Below, piece by piece: positions 55,501-63,794 of a DNA stretch of 64,000 nt. The stretch spans positions 24,728,822-24,792,821 of the forward strand of contig CM037473.1 in NCBI GenBank assembly GCA_021014325.1, written 5' to 3'. The notes beneath the pieces are model-generated. The model was not told the DNA's origin. It ran no database searches and saw nothing but the letters and a program-made list of their open reading frames with translations. Origin of the DNA: Plazaster borealis (lineage: Eukaryota > Echinodermata > Asteroidea > Forcipulatida > Labidiasteridae). A program made the translations under genes and the position numbers. Each line of letters begins with the position of its first letter. Within the stretch, counting starts at the first letter, position 1.

Positions 55501-58041
55501 TACTTTGGTAATGACCTCTCCCCCACCCCCCAAAAAATAAAGCCTACTTGTTGAAAAGAGAAATTATACAAAATTATTTCGTCTGAAATGCCCCAGTTGA
55601 TTAGAAGTCAATAAAAGTACGTTGAAAATTTGAATCTGCAAAAATCACCTAAATGCGACTTCTGGAGATTCAAATTTCTGTGGGTCCCTTTGTGAAATGT
55701 GAATGCTGTAGACTTCTTCTTCTTCTTCTTCTTCTTCCTTTTGAGTGCAGCCTTCAAATGATTGAAGATAAATGCACTGCCAGACACACCGGGGCAAACC
55801 CCTTCTCTTAGCGACAAGTGTGTATTGGGGTCTTTTACGTGCATGGATGGTACACACGGGGCCTACGGCTTAACGTCCCATCCGAATGACGGAGCAATGG
55901 TTAAGTGTCTTGCTTAAGGACACAAGTGCCACGACCGGGTCTCGAACCCACACTCTGCTGAACAGAAGCAACAGAGCTTGAGTTGGGTGCTCTTAACCGC
56001 TCAGCCACGACTTGTTGATGTGGATGTTTGTCACATTAACGTCTCTTATGCGATTTGTATGCTCTCGCAATTAATTGCTTGCTCTCGACTACTGGCTGCC
56101 CCATGGCCTTTTAACGATCTGTACAACCTGAATGTTGAACATATCCATTCATTCACATGTGTACGTATTACATTATTACGGTTGCCGGAGGCAGCCATTG
56201 AGACTGCCTGGACGAGTCCATTTTATCTGAGCATGGTAATATTTTCAAATATACACAAGAGAGCATTGCAAATGAGTTTTTGTGTTGTTAATCGTTCAGG
56301 CGCTAAAACAAATATTCCTATTTTTGGGGGATGAAAAAACAAATTTGAAAAAGACACCATGACTAAATCGCGCAACTTGCATGTGAAGGGCAATACTGTG
56401 TACCACTTGGCTATGAATAAACAAAGACGTGTTGGAAATTTTGGTAATTTAATACCTTATTTAAACACATATATAATATCGGCTAATCATTTGTGCATCA
56501 AATTCAAAAAGGGCGCTATACAACTAACTGGTGAATTATTGTTTTGCATCATTTACCGTGGCGTAGTGCCTTTTTTATTAATAATACTAATACTAGTTTA
56601 AGCCAAGCCCAAGGTCATGATGCCGGTATATCATCATAAAATTAGCCCCATAAATTGGGCCAATCACTTCGTATCCTAAGTGATTGGCCCAATTTATGGG
56701 GCTGCATAAAATTGTTATGGTGTTATTATTAATGTAATTGTAATTTAAACATGATGGAACTTGGATTTGGAAGTCTTGCTAACTAGTAAAAACTACCAGA
56801 GTACCAGGAATGGGGGCTGGTCATCTCGTCCCCTAGCAAGCTCGCCCCCAACAAAGTCGCCCCCTGCAAAGTCGCCCCCTAGCCGGCTCGCCCCGGGTTG
56901 TTACAGAGTCGCCCCCAGGCAATGTCGCCCCCAAACAATGTCGCCCCTAACAAAGTCGCCCCCTGACAATGTCGCCCCCAGCCAATGTCGCCCCCTCGCA
57001 AAGTCGCCCCCAGATGTTATTTAGTTTGGAAAAATAATGCTCCTTATGTAATATAATGGCTTAATTATTGTATTGAAAGGAATATTGAGTATTAAAGCCT
57101 ACTTATAGTCTGTATGTTTAGTTTGTGCTTGGGTAAAAAACGTCATCAAATAATAAACTCCATGCTCCAAATTTCTTAAGTTTGTCAATGATTTTATTAC
57201 TTAGCCTACCTCTTATTACACTTCATAGACATTTAAATAAATCGTTAGCCTACTTCTTACAGACATTTTTTTACAAAATATAATACATGGCATTTACTGA
57301 ACTACAGATGGAACATTTAAAAAAATTGTTTGCCTACTGGTCACCACTTATAAACATTTTTTTTTCAAATTATTATAATACATGGCAATTACTGAACTAA
57401 AGATGGAACATTAAAAAAAATTGTTTGCCTACTGGTCACCTAACTAAAATAACATCTGGGGGCGACTTTGCGAGGGGGCGACATTGGCTGGGGGCGACAT
57501 TGTCAGGGGGCGACTTTGTTAGGGGGCGACATTGTTTGGGGGCGACATTGCCAGGGGGCGACTCTGTAACAACCCGGGGCGAGCCGGCTAGGGGGCGACT
57601 TTGCAGGGGGCGACTTTGTTGGAGGCGAGCTTGCTAGGGGGCGAGATGACCAGCATTCCCAGGAATGACTGGTGAATTAAGCACGGAGTAAATATCAAGT
57701 AAATACGCCCCTTTGCACTATGAATGACAATTATGACACGCATCATAGCGCAGTACAGGTGCAATCTTTCTGACCGAGGGGAGGGCCGGCCAGCGCCAGC
57801 ACCGAAGCCAGTGCATGCAGTACCACCAGAGCAGTACCAGTAGACCACCGGCCGGCGGCCGAAGGTTCTTCTCCTTGATCCATTCATGGAGGTATGCACT
57901 ATCAAATCATAGCCGATTCATAGACAGAAAAACTCACCTCGTAAGTGACTTTGTAACTATCGGATAGGTTCTTAAAAGTCTCAGATATTGTATTAACAAT
58001 TTCTTGTGTATTGGTTGGTCTTCTTCTGGTGGTTGAGCCAT
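49445..58041 (-). CDS. PXMP2: PXMP2, peroxisomal membrane protein 2 (five exons, complete)
   Basis: Joined exons, 5' to 3' on -: 58041-57938, 54942-54841, 53182-53020, 51823-51704, 49516-49445. All junctions have GT/AG and phases 2, 2, 0, 0, giving 186 codons against 195 in human. The Mpv17/PMP22 signature is clear: KLLIQYLRLLRTYPIVTKS at the N-terminus, SGTVSSCANILAQ, FYTGPVTHCFYRWLE, DRFIVAPPFLLGYF, and the hallmark KMNWKVWTILQYININYIP then YRVLFASAVAFLWTIYLA. The family forms four-helix proteins of inner organelle membranes; PXMP2 is known as a pore-forming protein of the peroxisomal membrane. The C-terminal NW.VWT.LQ.ININY block favours PXMP2 over MPV17 or MPV17L. Introns hold MITEs, SINEs and a TU-like foldback. 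The start ATG is the first in the exon. Divergently paired with the lectin gene. Confidence 0.93.
49622..49890 (+). repeat. SINE, tRNA-Leu-like head
   Basis: Head CTGTAGCCGAGCAGGTTTAG, B box GGGTTCGAATCCC, body CGAGGGCAGAGATGGTTGTT and AAGGAAGCTGAGATGATTTA. Lies in PXMP2 intron 4. Confidence 0.8.
50278..51212. mobile_element. TIR element with G-rich ends
   Basis: It begins GCAGTGGCGTAACTAG and ends CTGGTGACGCCACTGGC, inverted. Long G and C runs sit inside each end. About 930 bp, with no transposase frame. A second MITE is nested at 50781-50909. Confidence 0.6.
50781..50909. mobile_element. Nested MITE, GGGCCCAATTTCATGG termini
   Basis: Left GGGCCCAATTTCATGGCTCT, right AGTGCCATGAAATTGGGCCC. 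The interior repeats TTCTGCGCTTACG-type words inverted. Inserted in the 50278 element. Confidence 0.7.
51296..51635 (+). repeat. SINE, tRNA-Leu(CAA)-like head, full length
   Basis: Head GTGTCGTGGCCGAGCAG, anticodon-like GACTCAAGTTTTTG, body GAGGGCAGAGATGGTTCTTG and GGAGCTGAGATGG, tail GAGCGCTATATTGAG then (ATT)n. Directly downstream of PXMP2 exon 4 in intron 4. Confidence 0.8.
51704..51823 (-). CDS. PXMP2: PXMP2 exon 4
   Basis: The acceptor is catcttttattag and the donor CAG|GTATGT. Forty codons from GKGHKASVDIIKQSYW to the signature MNWKVWTILQYININYIPIQ. Phase 0 on both sides. Confidence 0.93.
51861..52211 (+). mobile_element. TTAA-flanked MITE, interior type III
   Basis: TTAA at both ends. 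Left AGGGTGTGTACGAC, right TTGTACACTTGCT. The interior (GAAAACTTCCCTTGAAAT, ATGAGTAAAACAAC) differs from types I and II. In PXMP2 intron 3. Confidence 0.7.
52420..52620 (+). mobile_element. MITE relic, interior type IV
   Basis: Begins TTAAGGGTCATAATTCGGTA and continues with ATGACCTCGAAAAG, CAAAATTATTTTGTCTGAAG and CGATAAAAGTATGTCC. The same sequence recurs in part at 53273-53310 and 55491-55665. The right end is not clear. Confidence 0.45.
53020..53182 (-). CDS. PXMP2: PXMP2 exon 3
   Basis: The acceptor cctctattggctttcccatgtag and donor GAG|GTAAGA are strong. One base completes a Gly codon. Encodes VFYTGPVTHCFYRWLER, then KIMKVIVDRFIVAPPFLL and FVAMFE. Confidence 0.93.
53366..53773 (-). mobile_element. 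TTAA-flanked MITE, interior type I, copy 6 (reverse)
   Basis: Both TTAA copies are present. AGGGTCTGTATACG and CGTATACAATCCCT are inverted. Type I interior reversed. PXMP2 intron 2. Confidence 0.8.
54162..54513 (+). mobile_element. TTAA-flanked MITE, diverged interior (type III-like)
   Basis: Both TTAA copies are present. The left contains GTACACTTTTGGTAAC and the right CCAATAGTGTACAGGGCCT. The interior combines a type II-like word (AATTGGTCATCGAGG) with type III-like ATCATGTAAGTTATGTGTGA. Confidence 0.65.
54530..54653. mobile_element. Short MITE, GGGCCAATTTCAC termini
   Basis: Left GGGCCAATTTCACAAGGAGC, right GCATTTCGTGAAATTGAGCCC, inverted. About 124 bp. Confidence 0.55.
54841..54942 (-). 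CDS. PXMP2: PXMP2 exon 2
   Basis: The acceptor attacatacag and donor CTGG|GTAAGG. Starts with one base completing Ser, then GTVSSCANILAQKLMGGW, APIAWRTIGAFAAT and two bases. Aligns with the SG.LSALGN.LAQ region of vertebrate PXMP2. Confidence 0.9.
55054..55425 (+). mobile_element. TTAA-flanked MITE, interior type II, copy 4
   Basis: TTAA at both ends, left AGGCATCATACACG and right CGTGTACAGTGGCT inverted. Full-length type II. Confidence 0.8.
55716..56010 (-). repeat. SINE, tRNA-Leu-like head with different tail
   Basis: On - the head reads GTCGTGGCTGAGCGGTTAAG with AACTCAAGCTCTG and B box GGGTTCGAGACCC. After the ACACTTAACCATTGCTCC body the tail module is CGGATGGGACGTTAAGCCG, CACGTAAAAGACCCC and TTTGAAGGCTGCACTC, ending in (GAA)n. 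This differs from the CGCTATATAAA tail of the 5444 copy. Confidence 0.8.
56011..56643. other. PXMP2 intron 1, nothing recognised
   Basis: Two + open frames (55978-56334, 56359-56601) have no motif or splice support. Confidence 0.3.
56644..56703. repeat. Perfect 26 bp inverted repeat hairpin
   Basis: Arms 56644-56669 and 56678-56703 (beginning AGCCCCATAAATTGGGCC) are perfectly complementary, with an 8 nt loop. CATAAAATT lies immediately before and one base after, so this looks like a tiny mobile palindrome with a 9 bp target duplication. Confidence 0.7.
56813..57658. mobile_element. Foldback transposon with tandem subrepeats, TU-like
   Basis: The arms (about 56817-57023 and 57447-57652) are inverted copies built from 15-16 bp tandem units such as AAAGTCGCCCCCTGA and AATGTCGCCCCCAGCC. 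Tips CTGGTCATCTCG and CGAGATGACCAG. CCAGGAATG flanks both sides (56804-56812, 57659-57667), a 9 bp (or 8 bp CAGGAATG) target duplication. The centre has a second ~80 bp direct duplication (GAACTACAGATGGAACATTT). Organisation matches the sea-urchin TU foldback family. Located in PXMP2 intron 1. No coding capacity. Confidence 0.8.
57938..58041 (-). CDS. PXMP2: PXMP2 exon 1 (start)
   Basis: ATG at 58041-58039. Encodes MAQPPEEDQPIHKK, LLIQYLRLLRTYPIVTKSLT and two bases. Donor GAG|GTGAGT. The Leu-rich helix with YP..TK is the family N-terminal signature. Confidence 0.9.
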
Positions 58042-58674
58042 GATGGATCTCGCCGTGTGCGGTGGGTGGTAAAGTTATCGTGTTTATTTAGACTAGTACA
58101 GCGTTGTGACACATGACACAAGTTAGCCACTCATAACTTGTTCTGACGGCAGACGAGGTCATGTCTTGTCCCAGACGCCTTTATGCACTCGTCAATAGTT
58201 AATGTATAATAATTTTAGTAACCTGTCTATTTTATCGGCGGCTTCTTCATTCAAGGCCCTTCCATTTTTAGTCTTGGGGGGGTTTGAAATTTTATCTTTC
58301 TTCACTGCTTGATTGTAAAATTATTTGAAAAAAAAAATCCATGAATTTCTATAAAAACCCCAAAAAAGATTTTATTTTTAGCTGTGTTATTTAAATAAAT
58401 GCTTTTTTTTTTATTGATGTTTAGAAAAGACAAAAACCAACCAAAAAGTTTCAACTTGCTATACATTACCTACTACGTGAGTGCATTGTTCCAATCGATT
58501 AACATAATATCTGAGCGATTTGATGATGCGGCCATGTTTGATCAACGTAATTTTGTTCACGTTCTTGAAAGTTCGGAAGTAAACGATTCGCACCTGAATT
58601 GTACACAATTTGTGTACATTCAGTCATGTAAATGTTATTAGTTTTACATTTGAATTAAGGGGGAGTCTCTCGTC
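58042..58674. promoter_or_regulatory. Probable divergent promoter region, PXMP2 / lectin gene
   Basis: 633 bp separates the two start codons, which point away from each other. No TATA box was clearly placed for either gene. Assignment is by position only. Confidence 0.35.
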
Positions 58675-58720
58675 ATGGATAGTTTGGTGCACCGGTTCCT
58701 CGTATGCTTCATTTTACAAG
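58675..58720 (+). CDS. Lectin gene exon 1 (start)
   Basis: ATG at 58675, 15 codons (MDSLVHRFLVCFILQ) plus one base. Donor CAAG|GTAAAA. On joining it continues a hydrophobic core, which supports the splice. Confidence 0.7.
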
Positions 58721-61700
58721 GTAAAAACTGCGATTGACGCACGTAACACAAGTCAAGTTTTTAACAATAACAGAACAGTCACTGTAACACTGTCGTGTCG
58801 ATGACTGTATACAAACACTAACTAGGCCTAGGCCTACTAACAGTAACACTAACACAGTGACTTTTTTAACAGTGAACATATCATCACACAAACATAATAA
58901 CAATAACATAATACAACACAAAAAAGCAAGCGAGGGAAGGAGTGTGAAGAATGACATAATTTTGGGCTGTGCCTGTGGCGAATGGTTATTTCATCGTAAA
59001 AACACTATAAACCAAGCTGTTAAGAAGAGCACCGAACTCGACCTCTGGCATGTCTGGTGTATCTGGAAATTCTGAATCTGATCATCAGCAGACTGCAGTG
59101 CAGAGTGTGGGTTCGAGACCCAGTCTTGACTAGAGAGCTTGCTCTTTTTGGTGTAATTTATGAAGAAATCGGCGGCGCTGCTGACTGCTTTTTGCCCGGC
59201 ATTCATCGATTTTTTTGCTGCTGCGCGCTTGTCTTGGTGCAGTTTCTGATTACCCCCACGCATGACAGCGCGGACGCCGACCCACGCCCCATTCGCCAAG
59301 CGCTCGCGGGGCGGTGTGGGGGCTTAAAGTCAGGTCGTGCGTGCGCGCGCGTGATTAGCGGAATGAGAAGGCCGCTGGTCGCGAAAGGCGGTGAAGGTAA
59401 GTGAAAGCTTGCATAGCAAAATCATGGATGCCGGGCAGTCAAAACGCTAGTAACCCGCGCCCATTTTCTTCATAATACAGAAAAAAAAAGCTCTTCTTTT
59501 TCGAAATAAATGTCTACAAATGAATGACACTACAATAAGTGACAACTGGGGAAAAAAGAACATAAAACGTGTTTCGAAAAACAAATGTCACCTCCTGACT
59601 CCTGGGGGTGGCGCGTAGGAAGGTCCAGCTAGTCTTGACATGCTTGACACTTGTTTTGTGTCTCAAGCAAGACACTTTTAACCATTATTGCCACGTCCTT
59701 CGGATGGGACGTAAAGCTGTAGGCCTATGTCCTGTGTGTTGTTATACAAAACTATCAATGCACGTAAAAGACCCTAGTCAGCCAGTACGCACTTATCGCT
59801 AGAGAAGAAGGGGTTTGCCCCGGGTGTCTGGCAGATGATTTGAAGGCTGCACTCAAAAAGGAAGAAGAACATATTTGCAGAAAAAATATAACAAAAAATT
59901 TGCCAAAAGAGTAGGGGCCTACTGACCAAGTGAAGTTGTCCATGATTCGTGGCGTTTGGGCTTAAAGTTAAACTTTTCAGTTTAAACATTGGAGATGCGA
60001 GATCTGTGTGTTGTGTACTTCTAGAAACTATAAGGCTCCCCCGTGAGCCTTATAGGGGTCTAATATTTTGGCCCACCTTAACGCTATATGTTTTTGAAAT
60101 CATCGTTGATAGGTGAAAGTTTTACGATCGTTCGCCATCAATAACTGAAGTTTCCTTTGTACTCTCCACCAAAAACTTTCCCCACACACTTAATATACAT
60201 TCATAATGCTTGTATAACCTTTTTTTTAAGTTAATACGTTCAAAAATTTCTTCAAAAAAGGCAATTTTCTACTCGGTACTCATGGTTGTTTTGCTCTTCA
60301 TCGCGGCACTCACGCGGCATTCACGCATTGCGCAAAAATTAAGACTGCGCGGTGTGCGCAGAGCCTAAAGACTGTGCGGTGTGCGCCAGGCAGAAGGCTC
60401 CACGAACACCGCGCTGTCTTAATTTTTGCGCAATGCGTGAATGCCGCGTGAGTGCCGCGATGAAGAGCAAAACAACCGTGAGTACCGAGTAGAAAATTGC
60501 CTTTTTTGAAGAAATTTTTGAACGTAACTTAAAAAAAAGGTTATACATGTACAAGCATTATGAATGTATATTAAGTGTGTGGGGAAAGTTTTTGGTGGAG
60601 AGTACAAAGGAAACTTCAGTTATTGATGGCGAACGATCGTAAAACTTTCACCTATCAACGATGATTTCAAAAACGTATAGTGTTAAGGAGACCCAAAATA
60701 TTAGACCCCTATAAGGCTCACGGGGGAGCCTTATAGTTTCTAGAAGTATGTGTTGTGTGCATGCAGGCTGTACTGTACCAAATGTGCAGATTGCGCTGCT
60801 CATTTCGTGGATTTTTTTTCTTGAAACTTTGACATCATTGGTCGTACAAGCGCCCCAGATTACGGTCGTATTTTCCCCGAGGGATCTTCAATTTAGACGT
60901 GCCTTGCCTCAAGTGTGAAAACAGGGCGGTTGAGGCAGGACACCCGTCTAAAATTGGACAGGTGTCCTGCCTCAACTGCGCTGTTATCACGGTTGAGGCA
61001 AGGCACTCGTCTAATCGACGGGTGCTCAACCTCAAACCACGTAGTTGTCATGGTTGAGGCAGAGCACCCGTCTAAGCTCCAACCGAGAATTGGATGCGAA
61101 GATCCCTCGGGGAAAATACGACCGTTATCTGGGGCGCAAGTACGACCGATAATGTAAACATTATGAAAAAGGAGTACAGCGCCCTAGTTACTGGGTCTAC
61201 ATACGTCAATGTAAAACAAAATGTGATTTTGATTTTGACAAAACGAGTACAAAAAAGTGGTGGCCGGATTTGAAATAATTTTCCTTTTTTAAATCCCATA
61301 AATATGCAAATGAAAGTGTTTTATGAACTATTTTTGTCACTGTCAGGTTTGAAAAAGGACATTATTTTGAGCTAACCCCATCCTTGTAATAAATAAATAA
61401 AGTGAGTTTTATACCTGTTTGTATTTTTACAGTTGTTCTGCTTCTAAGAATAAATGCCGTGCCAGGACGGTCAAACAACTCAACACACATCCATCATGAA
61501 CCAAACAGTTGGGATGTGCCCCATTCAAGTAAGTAAAGAGCAGAGAGAAATGTTCTTGCTCAATCGATGGTAACAACAATAATATCTAGTTTAACCCTAA
61601 CCCCCATTACAGGGCTTGAATTTTACACTGGACCACCAGCCCGAGGCCAGTGATTTCAGTGTCGGGCCAGTAAACTCAAGACAGATCAAGTCCGGTGGTC

Positions 61701-63252
61701 TTGGTTTCTTTTTTAAATTCAACATCTTTGTCTCAATAGATTGATATTCAAATGTTGAGTTTGAGTCTCACAAATATCTTTCAATCCTGCCGAGTATCAC
61801 CAATAAAACAGAAGAGATAAATCTTCTCTTAGTGTTTGTTCAAATAAAACAGTTTAGATGATAAAACTGTGTTCTCATTTTGATTCTAGTCTCTTCTCAT
61901 TTTGATTCTGGTCTTGTAATTAAAATCCCGGTCCAGTAAAGATTCTGAGCTACAAGTCCTGTGGTCTTGTGGAGTTTTCCCCCAAATTTGAGCCCTGCAT
62001 TCGGGTCCCTCTACATACCCTGCCAAGTACAACAGAATGCAACACAGTTGAAATGAGAACCATGCCAAATGCAACAAAATGCAACAAAATGCAACAAGGG
62101 ATTTTGTTGCATTGTGCAGGCAGTAGGCAAGTGTAGTGGTGACTTGGCTAATATGTGGGACCATAAACTCTGCCAAATGCAACAAAATGCAATACCAATA
62201 TGAAGTCACTTGACTGCTAAATGCAACAAATTCAGTCAAAGAATGACATTTGAGTTGACTGGCAAATGCAACAGATAACAGATTACAACAACTATTACCA
62301 TTTGGTGCATATTGTTGCATTTAGCATGGTTAGGGTTAATGGGCCAGCCAAAGTTTTCCACATTTGCAAGGTTGCACAGCGAGTACAACTTTTCAAGAAA
62401 ACCTGTACAGTGTAGATGAACAATATGTTGGTGCCTCTCTTTATAAACGGTAGGCCTATCCAGGCCCGATGCTTCACAGAGGCAACAGGTGCAATTGCCT
62501 CTGGTCATTGCCTTGGAGCCCCATGAAATGTTCCAGTACAAATTTACATTTCCCTCATTACAACATGTAGGTGCCCTTTACTCCTAGAGCTATGAGGTTC
62601 GTTCTGCTATCGTCTCCATTACCCTCATAGAGTGACATGTACAAAATCATATTCAAAACTTTTTGCCCTTCACGTTTACATGCATACAATTCTTTTTTTT
62701 AAACAGATCTTGCCAAAATTGGGCTCTAAGTGTTCTTTGTACTCTCATTGAGCGTTGCGTGGGTCCTTATTTATTTTCATTCAAACGAACCACAAAGTTC
62801 AAGTTCTTTATGTTTTTACTTTTTTACAGGTGCAGTTTGTAAAGAAGGCTGGCACATGTACCAGCTGACTTACGCTTGTTTCAAAAGTTTTGAATCAGTC
62901 TTTGTACAGCAGAGTGCGTTAGACTTCTGCACTACGGCAGAAAGCCAACTGGCTACCGTCTCGGAGCCCGAGCTGGACTACCTCGCTGCATTGTCCTGGG
63001 TGGGTCAGGAGTCGTCTCAGACATGGTGGATGGGTTATGAGATGCGTCAGGTCGGGGAAAACACCACGGAGTGGCAGTTGGTGGACCTGTCTGATGAGGG
63101 TGGTGACGTGGGTTGGATCGGCCTGAAACCGCCGACTGCCGAAACAGACGAGATAAAACTGTGTGTTGTACTAGCCCTTGAAGCAGACAATAAAAAGTCA
63201 GCTTGGCATTTACAGCCATGCACAGATAAGTCAACTTTCTTGTGCAAACAAG
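58675..63252 (+). CDS. Secreted C-type lectin domain protein, first three exons
   Basis: Joined exons 58675-58720, 61433-61528 and 62830-63252; all introns are phase 1 and the gene continues beyond 64000. Exons 1-2 make a signal peptide (MDSLVHRFLVCFILQ then VVLLLRINAVPG) and a short Asn/His linker. Exon 3 is a C-type lectin domain: CKEGWHMYQLTYACFKSF, the Cys of DFCTTAESQLATVSEPELDYL-type helix 2 region, WWMGYE, and the closing LCVVLALE, WHLQPC and FLCKQ. No EPN/QPD or WND calcium-ligand motif is visible, so calcium-dependent sugar binding is doubtful. Phase 1-1 exons are typical of shuffled extracellular modules, so more domains may follow. Many such proteins serve in invertebrate immunity or adhesion; the role here is not known. 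Confidence 0.8.
59008..59130 (+). repeat. SINE head, 5' half of a split copy
   Basis: AAGCTGTTAAGAAGAGCACC then the B box GGGTTCGAGACCC ends at AGTCTTGAC. The rest of the SINE resumes at 59631. Confidence 0.65.
59131..59630. mobile_element. 500 bp insertion splitting a SINE
   Basis: AGTCTTGAC (59122-59130) is repeated at 59631-59639, a 9 bp (or 8 bp) target duplication. The insert begins TAGAGAGC and ends CCAGCT(A). An 8 bp duplication and TAG..CTA tips suggest a hAT-like non-autonomous element. It is much more GC-rich than its surroundings (GCGCTCGCGGGGCGGTGTGG). Confidence 0.5.
59631..59880 (+). repeat. SINE tail, 3' half of the split copy
   Basis: CTCAAGCAAGACACTTTTAA, CGGATGGGACGTAAAGCTG, CACGTAAAAGACCC and TTTGAAGGCTGCACTC match the tail of the 55716 copy. 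Confidence 0.7.
60017..60748. repeat. Large inverted repeat, ~340 bp arms
   Basis: Arms about 60017-60355 and 60406-60748 are near-perfect reverse complements separated by about 50 bp. The tips are TACTTCTAGAAACTATAAGG and its complement. Close to the centre are GCGCAAAAATTAAGACTGCG-type sequences and GGTGTGCGC repeats. Small differences (a TAT/CAT change, one indel in the A/T run) suggest it is fairly young. Lies in lectin intron 1. No long open frame. Confidence 0.85.
60837..61152. mobile_element. TIR element with inverted GTTGAGGCA modules
   Basis: The ~55 bp inverted termini contain GGTCGTAC, GCGCCCCAGAT, CGGTCGTATTTTCCCCGAGG and GATCTTC. The interior has at least six copies, in both orientations, of GGTTGAGGCAGGACACCCGT, joined by short spacers. 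About 316 bp. Confidence 0.75.
61433..61528 (+). CDS. Lectin gene exon 2
   Basis: The acceptor cctgtttgtatttttacag and donor CAA|GTAAGT are strong. Two bases, 31 codons (VLLLRINAVPGRSNNSTH to WDVPHS) and one base. A likely signal cleavage lies near NAVPG; NNST is a possible N-glycosylation site. Confidence 0.75.
61610..61997. mobile_element. TIR element, CAGGGCTYRAATTT termini
   Basis: Begins CAGGGCTTGAATTTTACACT and ends CAAATTTGAGCCCTG. The interior repeats CCAGTAAA and GGTGGTCTTG/GTGGTCTTG words. Termini of this kind are typical of hAT non-autonomous elements. No clear target duplication. Confidence 0.55.
62035..62330. repeat. Cluster of AAATGCAACA words
   Basis: At least ten copies of AAATGCAACA or its complement TGTTGCATTT occur in 300 bp, some in tandem (AAAATGCAACAAAATGCAAC). 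Degenerate tandem/inverted repeat in lectin intron 2. Confidence 0.6.
62331..62829. other. Lectin intron 2, nothing recognised
   Basis: Ordinary AT-rich sequence ending in the acceptor tatgtttttacttttttacag. Confidence 0.35.
62830..63252 (+). CDS. Lectin gene exon 3 (C-type lectin domain)
   Basis: The acceptor tatgtttttacttttttacag and donor CAAG|GTAGGT are consensus. 423 nt: two bases, 140 codons and one base, so phase 1-1. It is more GC-rich than its flanks. Contains the full domain from CKEGWHMY to FLCKQ. Confidence 0.88.
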
Positions 63253-63794
63253 GTAGGTTGACCATTGAACAACATTGTCCGCATATTTTCCCACATTTTA
63301 GTGGAATAAGGATTTTGTTTGTATCCACTGAGGGAAATAATTTTAAAATGTAAAGCCGAAGTACTTAAAATGCATTGATTTATGTGTGCGTGCGGATTGT
63401 TAAACTTTGCAAAGTGAAACAATATTGCTGTTAATTGTTCTGTTTGTTTGTAGTAACCTTTATCGTTAACTGTTTTCAAAACTGCTTACTTTGAGGTAAT
63501 TTTCACAAGTCAGTTTATGAAAGTAGCAAGTCTAATAGCCTTTCTTTCTCTTTAACCTTCTAATTGTCTGACCATTCTATATTTATCCACATGGTTTTGA
63601 CTCAAACATGTACATGGTGTAACTATGCAAAATGCCATCCTGCAAAATGATTGAATGTGGTGAATGGAAATAACATACACATCATTCTGTGCACAGGTTT
63701 TCCACCATACTATACAACCCATGCAGTTTAATGGTTTTGTCTAGTTGGTCAACTCACCTTGCTACGTCTTTCTGCAAACTTGTAACTTGTTACC
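63253..63794. other. Lectin intron 3, nothing recognised
   Basis: AT-rich; no exon found before the window end. Confidence 0.35.

Noticed and set aside
56359..56601. 80-codon + open frame in PXMP2 intron 1
   Set aside because: No motif, no splice sites and no compositional shift.
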